A DNA stretch of 64,000 nucleotides, from assembly GCA_017882455.1 (NCBI GenBank), contig JADGPL010000004.1:62001-126000 (forward strand), in the 5' to 3' direction. Shown here in pieces: positions 45,122 to 54,225 of this stretch. The DNA is from Solirubrobacteraceae bacterium (lineage in GTDB: Bacteria > Actinomycetota > Thermoleophilia > Solirubrobacterales > Solirubrobacteraceae). Positions within the stretch are counted from its first letter, which is position 1. Each line of letters opens with the position of its first letter. A model generated the notes under the pieces. The model saw nothing but the letters and a program-made list of their open reading frames with translations. It made no database searches and was not told the DNA's origin. Made by a program: the position numbers and the translations under genes.

Positions 45122-46144
45122 GTGGCCCGCGACTGGAGCGATCTGTTCATAACCGACGGGCCCGCCGCAGAGGGCGCCCCGGACGGGTCCCGCGGCAGCC
45201 GGGATGGCGGGGGAGAGGGTGGACGCCAGCGCGGAGGGCTGTTCCGCCGGCTGCGCGAGAGCATGGCCAAGACCCGCCAGGCGCTCGGCTCAGAGATCCA
45301 GGCGACGCTGTTCGGGGAGCTCGACGAGCAGACATGGGAACGCCTGGAGGAGGCGCTGATCATGGCCGACGTCGGCGCGAGCACCACCGCGTCCGTCGTG
45401 GCGACGCTGGAGGAGGAGGCGGTATCCGGCAAGCTCGAGGGCGGCCAGGCGCTCAGCGAGCGGCTGATCGAGCTGCTTGCGGACACCGCCCGCGTGGGGG
45501 AGGCTCGCATCGACATCCGCGCCAAGCCGACGGTGATCATGGCGGTCGGCGTCAACGGGACCGGCAAGACGACCACGATCGGCAAGCTCGCGTGGCACCT
45601 GCGCAACGAGCTGGGAGTCAGCGTGCTGCTGGGCGCGGCCGACACCTTTCGCGCCGCCGCCGCCGAGCAGCTGGAAGGGTGGGCCGAGCGCGCCGGCTGC
45701 GAGATCGTCACGGGAGCGGAGGGCTCGGACCCGGGGGCGGTCGCCTTCGAGACGATCGCCCAGGCGCGCAGCCGGGGCGTGGATGTCGTGATCGTGGACA
45801 CGGCCGGACGCCTGCACACCCAGGATGACCTGATGGGCGAGCTCGGCAAGGTGCGTCGGGTGATCGAGCGCCAGCTCGAGGGAGCGCCGCACGAGACCCT
45901 GCTCACGATCGACGCCACCACGGGCCAGAACGGCCTGCGTCAGGCAAAGCTGTTCGCCGAGACCGCGCACGTCAGCGGCGTGGTGCTCACCAAGCTCGAC
46001 GGAACCGCTCGCGGAGGCATCGCGCTGGCGATCGCGCGAGAGCTCGCGCTGCCCGTGAAGCTGATCGGGGTGGGAGAGTCCGTCGAGGACCTGCGGCCGT
46101 TCGATCCAGACGACTTCGCCCGTGCCCTGATCGCCGAGAGCTAA
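45122..46144 (+). CDS. ftsY: Signal recognition particle receptor FtsY
   Basis: SRP receptor GTPase. Residues 1-45 are a Gly/Arg-rich variable segment, then an NG domain: GVNGTGKTTTIGKLAWHL (G1), DTFRAAAAEQL, IVDTAGRLHTQDDLM, TKLDGTARGGI and the end IGVGESVEDLRPFDPDDF. 340 residues from GTG 45122. smc-ftsY is a common pair; ffh is 1.6 kb downstream. Confidence 0.96.
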   Translation: MARDWSDLFITDGPAAEGAPDGSRGSRDGGGEGGRQRGGLFRRLRESMAKTRQALGSEIQATLFGELDEQTWERLEEALIMADVGASTTASVVATLEEEAVSGKLEGGQALSERLIELLADTARVGEARIDIRAKPTVIMAVGVNGTGKTTTIGKLAWHLRNELGVSVLLGAADTFRAAAAEQLEGWAERAGCEIVTGAEGSDPGAVAFETIAQARSRGVDVVIVDTAGRLHTQDDLMGELGKVRRVIERQLEGAPHETLLTIDATTGQNGLRQAKLFAETAHVSGVVLTKLDGTARGGIALAIARELALPVKLIGVGESVEDLRPFDPDDFARALIAES

Positions 46145-46153
46145 TCTCCATCT

Positions 46154-46582
46154 ATGTGGATTCTCTGGCTGGTAGCGGCCGCCGTCCTCGGCATCGGCGA
46201 GATGCACCAGGGAGGGCTGTATCTGCTCCCGTTCGCCCTCGGGGCGGCATTGGCCGGCGTCGTGAGCCTCCTGGGCGTGGGGACGCTGCTCTCGGCGATC
46301 GTGTTCGTGCTCGCCTCGGTGATCGTGGTGGGCACGCTGCGCCCGGTGGCCCGCCGTCACCGCCGGTTGCCGCCCGCCATCCGCACCGGCGCCGCGGCGC
46401 TGGTCGGCAAGCGCGCCACCGTGCTCGAGCGGATCGCGAACGACGAGGGCGTCGGCTGCGTGCGGATCGAGGGCGGGGAGGTGTGGACCGCCCGCAGCTA
46501 CGACGAGGATGAGGTGATCGACGCGGGTGAGCGCGTCGAGGTCGTCGAGATACGCGGAGCCACCGCCCTGGTCATGCACTGA
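46154..46582 (+). CDS. NfeD-like membrane protein
   Basis: 142 residues: two or three membrane segments (MWILWLVAAAVLGIGEM, LPFALGAALAGVVSLLGVG, LSAIVFVLASVIVVGTL), then an OB-fold domain ending in GERVEVVEIRGATALV. NfeD-type proteins usually pair with an SPFH protein, and one follows 110 bp downstream. Probable role in membrane microdomain organisation or protease control. Confidence 0.85.
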   Translation: MWILWLVAAAVLGIGEMHQGGLYLLPFALGAALAGVVSLLGVGTLLSAIVFVLASVIVVGTLRPVARRHRRLPPAIRTGAAALVGKRATVLERIANDEGVGCVRIEGGEVWTARSYDEDEVIDAGERVEVVEIRGATALVMH

Positions 46583-46633
46583 AGCCGGCCGATGGCCCGC
46601 GCGAGGCGGCGTAGTCCGTTTGCCAGGCGCGTC

Positions 46634-46657
46634 AGGGGTACACCGATTTAGGGGTAC
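46634..46657 (+). repeat. Direct repeat AGGGGTAC before the SPFH gene
   Basis: AGGGGTAC occurs at 46634-46641 and again at 46650-46657, 16 bp apart, about 35-60 bp before the SPFH start codon. Could be a regulator site or part of a promoter; no further support. Confidence 0.4.
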
Positions 46658-46692
46658 GCTCTCGGTAAGTCACGAGAAAGGAATTCCGTCCC

Positions 46693-47655
46693 ATGGCCGC
46701 ATTGATCGTCATCGCTGTGATCGTCGTGTTCGCGCTGGTCGTCGCCTCGCGCTCCATCCGCGTGATCCCTCAGGCGCGGGCGGGAGTGGTCGAGCGCCTG
46801 GGCCGATACAGCCGCACGCTGGAGCCCGGCCTGACGATCGTCACGCCGTTCATCGACCGCGTGAAGCCGCTGGTCGACCTGCGCGAGCAGGTGGTCAACT
46901 TCGCGCCGCAGTCGGTCATCACCGAAGACAACGTCGTGGTGGGCATCGAGACCGTTCTCTACTTCACGATCACCGACCCACGCTCGGCAACCTATGAAAT
47001 CGCCAACCCGCTGCAGGCGATCGAGCAGCTGACGGTCACGACGCTCAGGAACGTGATCGGCGGGCTGTCGCTCGAGGCCACGCTGACGGCGCGCGAGAAC
47101 GTCAACACCGAGCTGCGCGTCGTCCTGGACGAGGCGACGGGTAAGTGGGGCATACGGATCAACCGGGTGGAGATCAAGTCGGTCGACCCGCCGGCGGACA
47201 TCAGGACCGCGATGGAGAAGCAGATGCGCGCCGAGCGTGACCGCCGCGCGGCGATCCTGACGGCCGAAGGCGAGAAGCAGGCGCAGATCCTCACAGCCGA
47301 GGGCGCCAAGCAGGCGGCCGTCCTCAACGCCGAGGGTGCCCAGCAGGCCGCCATCCTCGACGCGGAGGGTGAGCGTCAGGCGGCGATCCTGCGCGCGGAG
47401 GGCGAAGCGAAGGCGATCGACACGGTCTTCACGGCGATTCACGAGGGCAAACCGGATCGCGAGCTGCTCAGCTACGAATACCTGCAGATGTTGCCCTCTC
47501 TGGCCGAAGGCGACGCCAACAAGGTGTTCGTCGTGCCCTCCGAGTTCGCCCAGGCGTTCGGGGGCATCGGCGAGGCGCTCGCGCGCCGCGTCGAGCCCAA
47601 GGACGGCCCGCCGGAGGCGCCGCCGCGGCCACTGCCCCCCTCCGCGGGCCGCTGA
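46693..47655 (+). CDS. SPFH/band 7 (stomatin-like) membrane protein
   Basis: 320 residues: N-terminal membrane anchor (LIVIAVIVVFALVVASRSI), SPFH domain (residues ~25-180, e.g. VIPQARAGVVERLGRYSRTLEPG), then a helical arm made of five near-identical 11-residue repeats of the form AAILTAEGEKQ at about 186-240, and a Pro-rich tail. Such proteins oligomerise in the membrane and often bind proteases such as FtsH. A good AAGGAA ribosome binding site precedes ATG 46693. The NfeD-like gene upstream is its usual partner. Confidence 0.9.
   Translation: MAALIVIAVIVVFALVVASRSIRVIPQARAGVVERLGRYSRTLEPGLTIVTPFIDRVKPLVDLREQVVNFAPQSVITEDNVVVGIETVLYFTITDPRSATYEIANPLQAIEQLTVTTLRNVIGGLSLEATLTARENVNTELRVVLDEATGKWGIRINRVEIKSVDPPADIRTAMEKQMRAERDRRAAILTAEGEKQAQILTAEGAKQAAVLNAEGAQQAAILDAEGERQAAILRAEGEAKAIDTVFTAIHEGKPDRELLSYEYLQMLPSLAEGDANKVFVVPSEFAQAFGGIGEALARRVEPKDGPPEAPPRPLPPSAGR
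47248..47412 (+). repeat. Five tandem 33-bp coding repeats in the SPFH gene
   Basis: Five in-frame 33-bp units encode AAILTAEGEKQ, AQILTAEGAKQ, AAVLNAEGAQQ, AAILDAEGERQ and AAILRAEGEAK. An 11-residue (hendecad) period gives a straight or slightly right-handed coiled coil. SPFH proteins often have such AEGE repeats; here the period is unusually regular. Confidence 0.85.
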
Positions 47656-47714
47656 GCGCGGCCAAATCGCGCTGCGCCTGACCCGGGCGCGGCGGCTGCG
47701 AGAATCAGGCGGTC

Positions 47715-49058
47715 ATGTTCGACTCGCTCGCGGAGAAGCTCCAGGCAACGCTGTCTGAGGTACGCCAGCACGGCACCCTGACCGAGCAGGACATCGATGG
47801 GGCGATGCGCGAGATCCGCCTCGCGCTGCTCGAGGCAGACGTCAACTTCAAGGTCGTGCGGCAGTTCACCGCGCAGCTGAAGGAGCGCTGCCTCGGCGCG
47901 GATGTGATCGGCAAGCTCAACCCCGGTCAACAGGTCGTCAAGATCGTGGGCGAGGAGCTCACGGAGCTGATGGGCGGCGCCTCGGCCGGGCTCAGCTTCT
48001 CCTCGCGTCCGCCGACCGTGATCCTGATGGCGGGGCTGCAGGGCTCGGGCAAGACGACCGCGACGGCCAAGCTCGCGCGCTACCTGCGCGAGGAGCACTC
48101 CTCCTCGGTCGCGGTGGCGGCCTGCGACGTCTACCGCCCGGCGGCAGTCGATCAGCTGGTGAAGGTCGGCGCGCAGGCAGGAGCCGCCGTCTATTTCCGG
48201 GACCCCACCCACCCCGACCGCGATCCCGTCGAGATCGCCTCCTGGGCACTGGAGCGGGCCAGGAGCGAGGGCAAGGACGTGCTGATCGTGGACACGAGCG
48301 GCCGTCTACACGTGGACGAGCAGCTGATGGCCGAGCTCGTGCGGATCCGCGACGCGGTCAAACCGACCGACGTGTTGCTCGTGGTCGATGCCATGACCGG
48401 GCAGGACGCGGTCAACGTCGCCGAGAGCTTCGCCGAGGCTGTGCAGTTCGACGGCGTGGTGATGAGCAAGCTCGACGGAGATGCGCGCGGAGGCGCGGCG
48501 CTGTCGGTGAAGGCGGTCACGGGCAAGCCGATCCTGTTCGCCTCCACGGGGGAGAAGCTCGAGCAGTTCGAGCGCTTCCACCCCGATCGCATGGCCCAGC
48601 GGATCCTCGGGATGGGCGATGTGATGAGCCTGATCGAGAAGGCCGAGCAGCAGTTCGACGAGGGCGACGCGCGCGAGCTCGAGCGCAAGCTCAGGCGCAA
48701 CGAGTTCGGGCTCGACGACTTCCTGGACCAGCTCAAGATGATCCGCAAAATGGGACCCCTGAGCAGCCTGTTGGGCATGATCCCCGGCTTCGGCGGCCAG
48801 CAGCTGAAGAACATGAAGGTGGACGAGCGCGAGCTCGACCGGATCCAGGCCATCATCCTGTCGATGACACCTGAAGAGCGCCGCCGCCCAGAGCTGATCA
48901 AGGGCTCGCGCCGGCTGCGCATCGCACGGGGATCCGGCACCAACGTCCAGCAGGTCAACAAACTGGTCAAGCAGTTCGGCCAGATGCGCAAGGTGATGCG
49001 CCAGGTGGGGCGCGGCAAGATGCCTGATATCGGCGCGCTGATGCGTAACGCGCGCTGA
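47715..49058 (+). CDS. ffh: Signal recognition particle protein Ffh
   Basis: SRP54 homologue of 447 residues. N domain, then G domain GLQGSGKTTATAKLARYL, DVYRPAAVDQL, IVDTSGRLHVDEQLM, SKLDGDARGGAALS, followed by the Met-rich M domain from about residue 300 (MIRKMGPLSSLLGMIPG, MTPEERRRPELIKGSRRLRI) that binds 4.5S RNA and signal peptides. Ends in an RNA-binding basic tail. Works with FtsY encoded 1.6 kb upstream. Confidence 0.97.
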   Translation: MFDSLAEKLQATLSEVRQHGTLTEQDIDGAMREIRLALLEADVNFKVVRQFTAQLKERCLGADVIGKLNPGQQVVKIVGEELTELMGGASAGLSFSSRPPTVILMAGLQGSGKTTATAKLARYLREEHSSSVAVAACDVYRPAAVDQLVKVGAQAGAAVYFRDPTHPDRDPVEIASWALERARSEGKDVLIVDTSGRLHVDEQLMAELVRIRDAVKPTDVLLVVDAMTGQDAVNVAESFAEAVQFDGVVMSKLDGDARGGAALSVKAVTGKPILFASTGEKLEQFERFHPDRMAQRILGMGDVMSLIEKAEQQFDEGDARELERKLRRNEFGLDDFLDQLKMIRKMGPLSSLLGMIPGFGGQQLKNMKVDERELDRIQAIILSMTPEERRRPELIKGSRRLRIARGSGTNVQQVNKLVKQFGQMRKVMRQVGRGKMPDIGALMRNAR

Positions 49059-49071
49059 GGTGCGCCGCACC
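49059..49071 (+). terminator. Weak hairpin after ffh
   Basis: GGTGC and GCACC flank a 3-base loop immediately after the ffh stop. No T-run. It may be a weak terminator or processing site; the 142-bp gap to rpsP holds no other gene. Confidence 0.25.
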
Positions 49072-49200
49072 ACGCAACGATCCGATTCTGCGCCCCGGCG
49101 GCGCACCGTCTAAGCTCTATGGCTCGATGTGCATGACGCTCTAGTCCAAGGGCGTTCGCTGAGACACTTCGAGACTTCGTTCAGCACCAGAGAGGAAACC

Positions 49201-49455
49201 GTGGCAGTCAGGCTCAGGCTCACGCGAGTGGGCGGCAAGAAGGACCCGATGTGGCGTGTGGTCGTTGCCGATCAGCGCTCTCCGCGCGACGGTCGCGTGA
49301 TCGAGACGATCGGCCACTACAACGCGCAGACGAACCCCTCGACGATCGTGATCAACGAGGAGCGGGCGCGCAACTGGCTGGCGCGTGGTGCCCAACCGAC
49401 GGATACGGTGCGCAAGCTGCTGCGCATACAGGGCATCGAGACCCGGACCGGCTAG
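49201..49455 (+). CDS. rpsP: 30S ribosomal protein S16
   Basis: 84 residues beginning MAVRLRLTRVGGKKDPMWRV, followed by VVADQRSPRDGRVIETIGHY, characteristic of S16. GTG 49201 with AGAGGA upstream is the start; the open frame extends 24 codons further upstream without similarity. Start of the rpsP-khpA-rimM-trmD-rplS run. Confidence 0.96.
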   Translation: MAVRLRLTRVGGKKDPMWRVVVADQRSPRDGRVIETIGHYNAQTNPSTIVINEERARNWLARGAQPTDTVRKLLRIQGIETRTG

Positions 49456-49477
49456 CGGACCGCCGGGCGCCACCGAG

Positions 49478-49726
49478 ATGCCCACCGATAATCCCAAGCG
49501 CCTGTTGGAATACCTCGCTGAAGGCCTGGTCGACGACCCGGACGCGGTTGCGGTCGAGCAGTTCGAGGAGGATGGCGGCACGATCGTGCTCGAGCTGTGC
49601 GTGGCGGCGGAGGACTACGGCAGGGTGATCGGCCGGGGCGGGCGCACGGCTCACGCGCTGCGCACCGTGGTCAAAGCAGCTGCGGCCGGCGAGGGAAGCC
49701 ACGTGCTCCTCGACATCGTCGATTGA
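49478..49726 (+). CDS. khpA: KH-domain RNA-binding protein KhpA
   Basis: 82-residue single KH domain protein with the GxxG loop in RVIGRGGRTAHALRTVVKAA. KhpA with KhpB binds RNA and influences cell division in Gram-positives. The rpsP-khpA-rimM order is standard. The rimM frame opens at TTG 49723, overlapping this stop (TTGA). Confidence 0.92.
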   Translation: MPTDNPKRLLEYLAEGLVDDPDAVAVEQFEEDGGTIVLELCVAAEDYGRVIGRGGRTAHALRTVVKAAAAGEGSHVLLDIVD

Positions 49727-49782
49727 CCGGCGAGCGAGGCGGGGTCGAGCACGGCGCTCCGGCGCAGGACGCGCCGGCGAGC

Positions 49783-50319
49783 ATGGCGGTGGGACGGGTC
49801 GGGCGCCCCCATGGCCTGGATGGAAGCTTCTATGTGACCCGTCCGCGGGCACGACTGCTGAGTCTCGGGACAGAGGTGACGGTGTCGGGGCGCACCGCGG
49901 CGATCGTGCGCCGCGCCGGAACAGAGCGGCGCCCGATCGTGCGTCTGGATGGCGTCGAGGATCGCGAGGCGGCCGAGGTGCTGCGCGGCTGCGAGCTGGC
50001 CGTCGACGCCAGCCACGCCCCCAAGCTCGAGGAGGGCGAATGGTGGGCGCACGAACTCGAGGGCTGCGCGGTCATCGACGGCGAGCGGCTGCTGGGGACG
50101 GTCACGAGCATGCTCGAGCTGCCCTCCTGCGAGGCGCTCGAGGTGCTTCCACCCGACGGAGGCGCGCCGCTGCTGATCCCGATGGTCAAAGACGCCATCC
50201 GCGCAGTTGAGCCGGCGGCGCGACGGATCGAGGTCGACTCTGGTTTCCTCGACGGGACGCCGCCGAAGCCCGGCGCGCCCGCGGCTGACGCCGGTCGAGC
50301 CGGGGAGGCGCCGCGATGA
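49783..50319 (+). CDS. rimM: Ribosome maturation factor RimM
   Basis: 16S processing factor that binds S19. VGRVGRPHGLDGSFYVT is the conserved N-terminus and the PRC-barrel begins near EGEWWAHELEG, ending LIPMVKDAIRAVEPAARRIEV. ATG 49783 gives 178 residues; TTG 49723 (198 residues) would overlap khpA by TTGA as other gene pairs here do. A Pro/Ala-rich tail follows the barrel. The stop overlaps trmD (ATGA). Confidence 0.93.
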   Translation: MAVGRVGRPHGLDGSFYVTRPRARLLSLGTEVTVSGRTAAIVRRAGTERRPIVRLDGVEDREAAEVLRGCELAVDASHAPKLEEGEWWAHELEGCAVIDGERLLGTVTSMLELPSCEALEVLPPDGGAPLLIPMVKDAIRAVEPAARRIEVDSGFLDGTPPKPGAPAADAGRAGEAPR

Positions 50320-51014
50320 ACGTCGATGTATTCACGCTGTTTCCCGAGTGGTTTGAGTGGTTCTCCTCGCAGCGCCACGTCAGCAACGTGCTAGCGGCGG
50401 GCTCGAGCCTGGAGTGCGTGAACGTGCGCGAGCACACGCCGCTGAGCGGCGGGCAGGTCGATGACACCCCCTTCGGCGGCGGCGCCGGCATGGTTCTGCG
50501 CGTCGACGTCCTCGACAGCGCCCTGCGTGCCCACTATGGCGTCGATCCTGTGCTTCTGCGTGAGCGTCGGCGGGTGATCGCGCTGGCCCCGGGCGGGCGG
50601 CTGCTCGACGATCGGCTGGTGGACGAGCTCGCGGGTGAGCCGGCGCTGACGCTCCTGTGCGGACGCTACGAGGGCTTCGACGAGCGCATACTCGAGCACT
50701 TCGCAAGCGACGTCGTCTCGATCGGGCGCTACGTGCTCAGCGGCGGGGAGCTGGCGGCCATGGTCCTCTGCGACGCCGTCATGCGCAAGCTTCCGGGCGC
50801 GCTCGGACACGAGGAGTCGGCCGCCGAGGAGTCCTTCAGCGTCGCGCTGGAGGGTCAGCCGGAGTATCCCCACTACACGCGTCCGGCCGAGTACCGCGGC
50901 TGGCGGGTGCCGGAGGTGCTCCTCTCGGGGCATCACGCGCGCGTCGAGCAGTGGCGGCGCGAGCGCAGCCGCGAACGCGGTCTGGATCTCGCGCGCGGGC
51001 GCTCGCAGGGCTGA
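50316..51014 (+). CDS. trmD: tRNA guanine-N1 methyltransferase TrmD
   Basis: Makes m1G37 in tRNAs to prevent frameshifting. SPOUT knot enzyme of 232 residues: [43 protein letters not shown] and the segment [20 protein letters not shown], then [23 protein letters not shown] overlaps the rimM stop. Confidence 0.97.
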   Translation: MNVDVFTLFPEWFEWFSSQRHVSNVLAAGSSLECVNVREHTPLSGGQVDDTPFGGGAGMVLRVDVLDSALRAHYGVDPVLLRERRRVIALAPGGRLLDDRLVDELAGEPALTLLCGRYEGFDERILEHFASDVVSIGRYVLSGGELAAMVLCDAVMRKLPGALGHEESAAEESFSVALEGQPEYPHYTRPAEYRGWRVPEVLLSGHHARVEQWRRERSRERGLDLARGRSQG

Positions 51015-51132
51015 GCGCCCGCCTGGTGAGGCGTGGCGAGCCAACTGTTCGCTACCATTGCTGCCTCGCGCTGGCCGAGCGCTCCGTCACGGGGCCTCCA
51101 GTGGTCGATCAAAGCGCGGCCTTCCTTCTGTC

Positions 51133-51786
51133 ATGAGCAGCGTCATCGCAACCATTGAGCGCGCGCAGCTGCGCCGCGTTCCCAACTTCTCCCCGGGCGA
51201 CCGCGTGAAGGTGCACTTCCAGGTCATCGAGGGCCAGCGCAGCCGTGTGCAGGTCTTCGAGGGGGTCGTGATCAAGCGCCAGGGCCACGGCGCGCGCGAG
51301 ACGTTCACCGTACGCAAGCAGTCCTTCGGCGTTGGCGTGGAGCGTATGTTCCCCGTGCACTCCCCCAAGATCGAGCGCATAGAACTGGCGGCACGAGGCG
51401 ACGTACGCCGGGCGAAGCTCTACTACCTGCGCGACCGGGTGGGCAAGCGCGCACGGGTGCGCGAGCGTCGCTACACGGGTCCGGAAGAGGCCGTTCAGCC
51501 AGGTCTGCTCCACGAGCCCACCGAGGCTACGGACGCGGATGGAGTGACCGCGGAGGAGGCGGTTGTCGAGGTCAGCGCCGACCAGCAGGCCGGCGGTGGC
51601 GTCGTCGAGGGCACCAGTCAGGAACACGCCGCGTCAGCCACGGAGGACGAGGTCGGCAATGAGGCCGAGGCGGACGCTGAGTCCCAGACGCCCGATGTGC
51701 CCGCGCCAGCAGCGGACGCAACCGATACCTCCTCCGATGCCGGTGGCGCCAACGAGGGTGCATCCGCCGGCGACCCGCCGGCGTGA
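51133..51786 (+). CDS. rplS: 50S ribosomal protein L19 with long acidic tail
   Basis: Residues 1-115 are ordinary L19: [62 protein letters not shown]. The protein then continues for about 100 more residues, rich in Glu, Asp, Ala and Thr with no Cys or Trp, surely disordered. Normal L19 stops near 115-120 residues. ATG 51133 is where similarity begins; the stop overlaps lepB (GTGA). Confidence 0.95.
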   Translation: MSSVIATIERAQLRRVPNFSPGDRVKVHFQVIEGQRSRVQVFEGVVIKRQGHGARETFTVRKQSFGVGVERMFPVHSPKIERIELAARGDVRRAKLYYLRDRVGKRARVRERRYTGPEEAVQPGLLHEPTEATDADGVTAEEAVVEVSADQQAGGGVVEGTSQEHAASATEDEVGNEAEADAESQTPDVPAPAADATDTSSDAGGANEGASAGDPPA

Positions 51787-52457
51787 ATCCCGCCGCCAAG
51801 ACCGCCGCCAAGCCCGGTAAGCCCGGCAAGCACCACTCGAAATCGCTCACGAGCTCGATCGTCGAGCTGGTCGTGATCATCGCAGTGGCGCTCGGTCTCG
51901 CGCTCGGCATCCAGGCGTGGATCATCAAGCCCTACCGGATACCGAGCGGCTCGATGGAACCGACGCTCGCGGTTGGCCAGCGCGTGCTCGTCAACCGCAT
52001 CGGCATGGACTTCAGCAAACCTCACGTCGGTGAGATAGCGGTGTTTCATCCGCCAGAAGGTGCCGAGCAGCAGGAGTGCGGCACTCCCAACAGGCTGAGC
52101 GGTGCGGCCTGCTCACAGCCGAACCCCACGCAGGCCAGCGTGAACTTCATCAAGCGCATCGTGGCCGGTCCGGGCGACGAAATGTACATCAAGGAAGGCC
52201 ACGTCTTTCGCAAGGCCGCGGGCAAGAGCTCGTTCGTCGCCGAGAAGGACTCCTACATCCGCCCGTGCGCTCAGACGGGCGGCCCGGAATGCAACTTCCT
52301 CAGGCCGATCAAGATTCCGGCCGACCACTGGTTCATGATGGGCGACAATCGTGGCGACTCCGACGACAGCCGGTACTGGGGACCGGTCCCCACGGGATGG
52401 ATCATCGGCGGAGCCGTCGCCACCTACTGGCCTCCCGATCGAATCGGGATCCTCTAG
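51783..52457 (+). CDS. lepB: Type I signal peptidase
   Basis: Membrane-anchored Ser/Lys protease that removes Sec signal peptides. One N-terminal membrane segment ([18 protein letters not shown]), catalytic Ser57 in [10 protein letters not shown], catalytic Lys124 in [13 protein letters not shown], and the C-terminal [14 protein letters not shown] box. The external domain has four Cys (99, 110, 162, 170) in two inserted loops, likely two disulfides. Start GTG 51783 overlaps the L19 stop. 224 residues; the Lys/Pro-rich N-terminus is cytoplasmic. Confidence 0.95.
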   Translation: MNPAAKTAAKPGKPGKHHSKSLTSSIVELVVIIAVALGLALGIQAWIIKPYRIPSGSMEPTLAVGQRVLVNRIGMDFSKPHVGEIAVFHPPEGAEQQECGTPNRLSGAACSQPNPTQASVNFIKRIVAGPGDEMYIKEGHVFRKAAGKSSFVAEKDSYIRPCAQTGGPECNFLRPIKIPADHWFMMGDNRGDSDDSRYWGPVPTGWIIGGAVATYWPPDRIGIL

Positions 52458-52482
52458 CGACGAGGTTCCGCCGGCAGACGAG

Positions 52483-53190
52483 ATGGCGGGTGCCTCATCG
52501 CGTAGCTCCGGCTCCTCGGCGCGCTCCAGGCGCAGGCGCCGTCGCGCGACAAGCGGGCAACGCCTGTTCGCCTTCGATCGCCGCCTCGGCTTTCGCCTGG
52601 TGGCCGGCGCGGATGAGGCCGGACGTGGGTGCCTCGCCGGCCCACTGGTGGCGGCGGGGGTGCTGTTCGACTACGAGACGCTCACGACCCGGGAGCTGCG
52701 CTCGCTGGCCGCCCTGAACGACTCCAAGCAGCACACCCCTGAGGCGCGCGAGGCGCTCTACCCGCTGGTGCTACGCAGCGCCGCGCGCGTGCACGTCGTA
52801 TGCCGGTGCGTGCGCGGGATCGACACGCGCGGGCTGCACAAGACGAACCTGGCAGCACTGCGCGACGCCCTGCGAGGTGTCACCCGCGAGGCGAGCGGGG
52901 AGGTGCTGTGTCTCGTGGACGGCTTCTCCGTGGCCGAGTTCGAGCGCCCGCAGCGCGCGATCATCGACGGCGACGCGACCAGCGCGGCGATCGCAGCCGC
53001 GTCGATCGTCGCCAAGGTCACGCGCGACCGCTACATGCGCCATGCCGACATTCAGCACCCTGGCTGGAGCTTTGCCGAGCACGTCGGCTACTCCACCCCT
53101 TCGCACCGCGATGCGATCCTTCGCAACGGCGTCTCGCCGCTGCACCGGATGTCGTTTCAGTCGCTGGCCTACCAGCAGCTCGCTCTGTAG
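52483..53190 (+). CDS. rnhB: Ribonuclease HII
   Basis: Removes RNA from RNA-DNA hybrids and misincorporated ribonucleotides. GADEAGRGCLAGPLVAAGV carries the first Asp-Glu pair, LVDGF gives the third acid, IAAASIVAKVTRDRYM follows with the fourth in the family pattern. An Arg/Ser-rich, low-complexity N-terminus (residues 1-28) precedes the domain. ATG 52483 lies 25 bp after lepB. 235 residues. Confidence 0.94.
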   Translation: MAGASSRSSGSSARSRRRRRRATSGQRLFAFDRRLGFRLVAGADEAGRGCLAGPLVAAGVLFDYETLTTRELRSLAALNDSKQHTPEAREALYPLVLRSAARVHVVCRCVRGIDTRGLHKTNLAALRDALRGVTREASGEVLCLVDGFSVAEFERPQRAIIDGDATSAAIAAASIVAKVTRDRYMRHADIQHPGWSFAEHVGYSTPSHRDAILRNGVSPLHRMSFQSLAYQQLAL

Positions 53191-53203
53191 GCGCGCGCAG
53201 TCC

Positions 53204-53626
53204 CTACCAGGCAGCTTCGACGTGGTCGAGGCGCACCAGCCGGTCGCGCCGGTCGAGGGTGATGCCGATGGCGTCGAAGCGGATCGTCCGGGCCGTCGGC
53301 CTGTCCAGACGCTCCTGGCTCAGCCATGCCACCGCGAGACGACGCAGGCGCGAGCGCTGCGAGCTTCGCAGGCCCGCCAGAGGCGTGGTCGCCGGGTCGA
53401 GATACCCGCCGTGCGAACTGCCTCGGCGCGTCTTGACCTCGACGAACACCAGCGCGTTCCCGTCATGGGCGATCAGGTCGATCTCGCCGTGGCGGGTGCG
53501 CACGTTGCGTGCGATGACAGCGAAGCCGAGTCGGGTGAGGTGGGCGGCGGCCATCTCCTCGCCCACACGCCCGAGGGCACGGGGCGAGGAGGGCGGCGAG
53601 CACTCGTTGCAGGACACGCACTCCAC
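53204..53626 (-). CDS. YraN family (UPF0102) putative endonuclease
   Basis: 140 residues, restriction-endonuclease-like fold: GRVGEEMAAAHL, RHGEIDLIAHDGNALVFVEVK (the E-D-ExK active-site pattern). YraN proteins usually sit next to rnhB, as here, though convergently. N-terminus MECVSCNECS has three Cys in CxxCxxC form, not usual for the family, and the GTG start could be a few codons later. Role in DNA processing unproven. Confidence 0.85.
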   Translation of the reverse strand: MECVSCNECSPPSSPRALGRVGEEMAAAHLTRLGFAVIARNVRTRHGEIDLIAHDGNALVFVEVKTRRGSSHGGYLDPATTPLAGLRSSQRSRLRRLAVAWLSQERLDRPTARTIRFDAIGITLDRRDRLVRLDHVEAAW

Positions 53627-53661
53627 GCTACGGCGCAGAATGTGACACGTAGGGCCACTCT

Positions 53662-54225
53662 GTGCCGATTCTGCGAGCTCACTGTGTCAGGAGTGTGTCC
53701 TTCGTGTGGGAGCCGGGCCTTCGGCGTTTCGGCGTCTCCGATCGCCCAGGGGAGGCGCTGCACGAGCCGCGCGGTTGGATAGCCTCCTGGCTCGTGGCCA
53801 GCGACCCAGCCAAGCTTCACCCCGAGGGGCCGAGATCCTTGGACGGGATCACGCGCTTCATCGGTATGCGCTGGGAGGACCCCCAGACGATCCGCCTGCG
53901 GATCCGTCCCGAGCTGATCAACGGGGGAGGGCTGCTGTCGGGGGTGGTCACGTATGCGCTGGTGGACTACTGCATGGGCTCGACGCTGTGGGCGCAGACG
54001 AGCGAGCAGGAGCGCATCGCGACGATCAGCATCGCGGTCAACTACATCCAGACGGCGGTCGAGGGCGAGATCGTGTGCCGCACGACGCTCGACCGTCGCA
54101 ACCGCACCACGGCGGTGATGCGCAGCGAGGTGCACCACGAGGACGGGCGCCTGCTGGTCACGGCGATCGGCAGCTACTCGATCTTCCTCGCGCGCAACCG
54201 TCCTGCGATCCCGTCGGGCTCCTGA
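53662..54225 (+). CDS. Hotdog-fold thioesterase-like protein
   Basis: 187-residue PaaI-type hotdog protein: [46 protein letters not shown] and the segment [18 protein letters not shown] are the hotdog core and thioesterase pattern. Substrate unknown. The start is uncertain: GTG 53662, 53695 and 53704 are all in frame, with AGGAG at 53689-53693. The stop overlaps the apparent CTG start of thiD. Confidence 0.75.
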   Translation: MPILRAHCVRSVSFVWEPGLRRFGVSDRPGEALHEPRGWIASWLVASDPAKLHPEGPRSLDGITRFIGMRWEDPQTIRLRIRPELINGGGLLSGVVTYALVDYCMGSTLWAQTSEQERIATISIAVNYIQTAVEGEIVCRTTLDRRNRTTAVMRSEVHHEDGRLLVTAIGSYSIFLARNRPAIPSGS

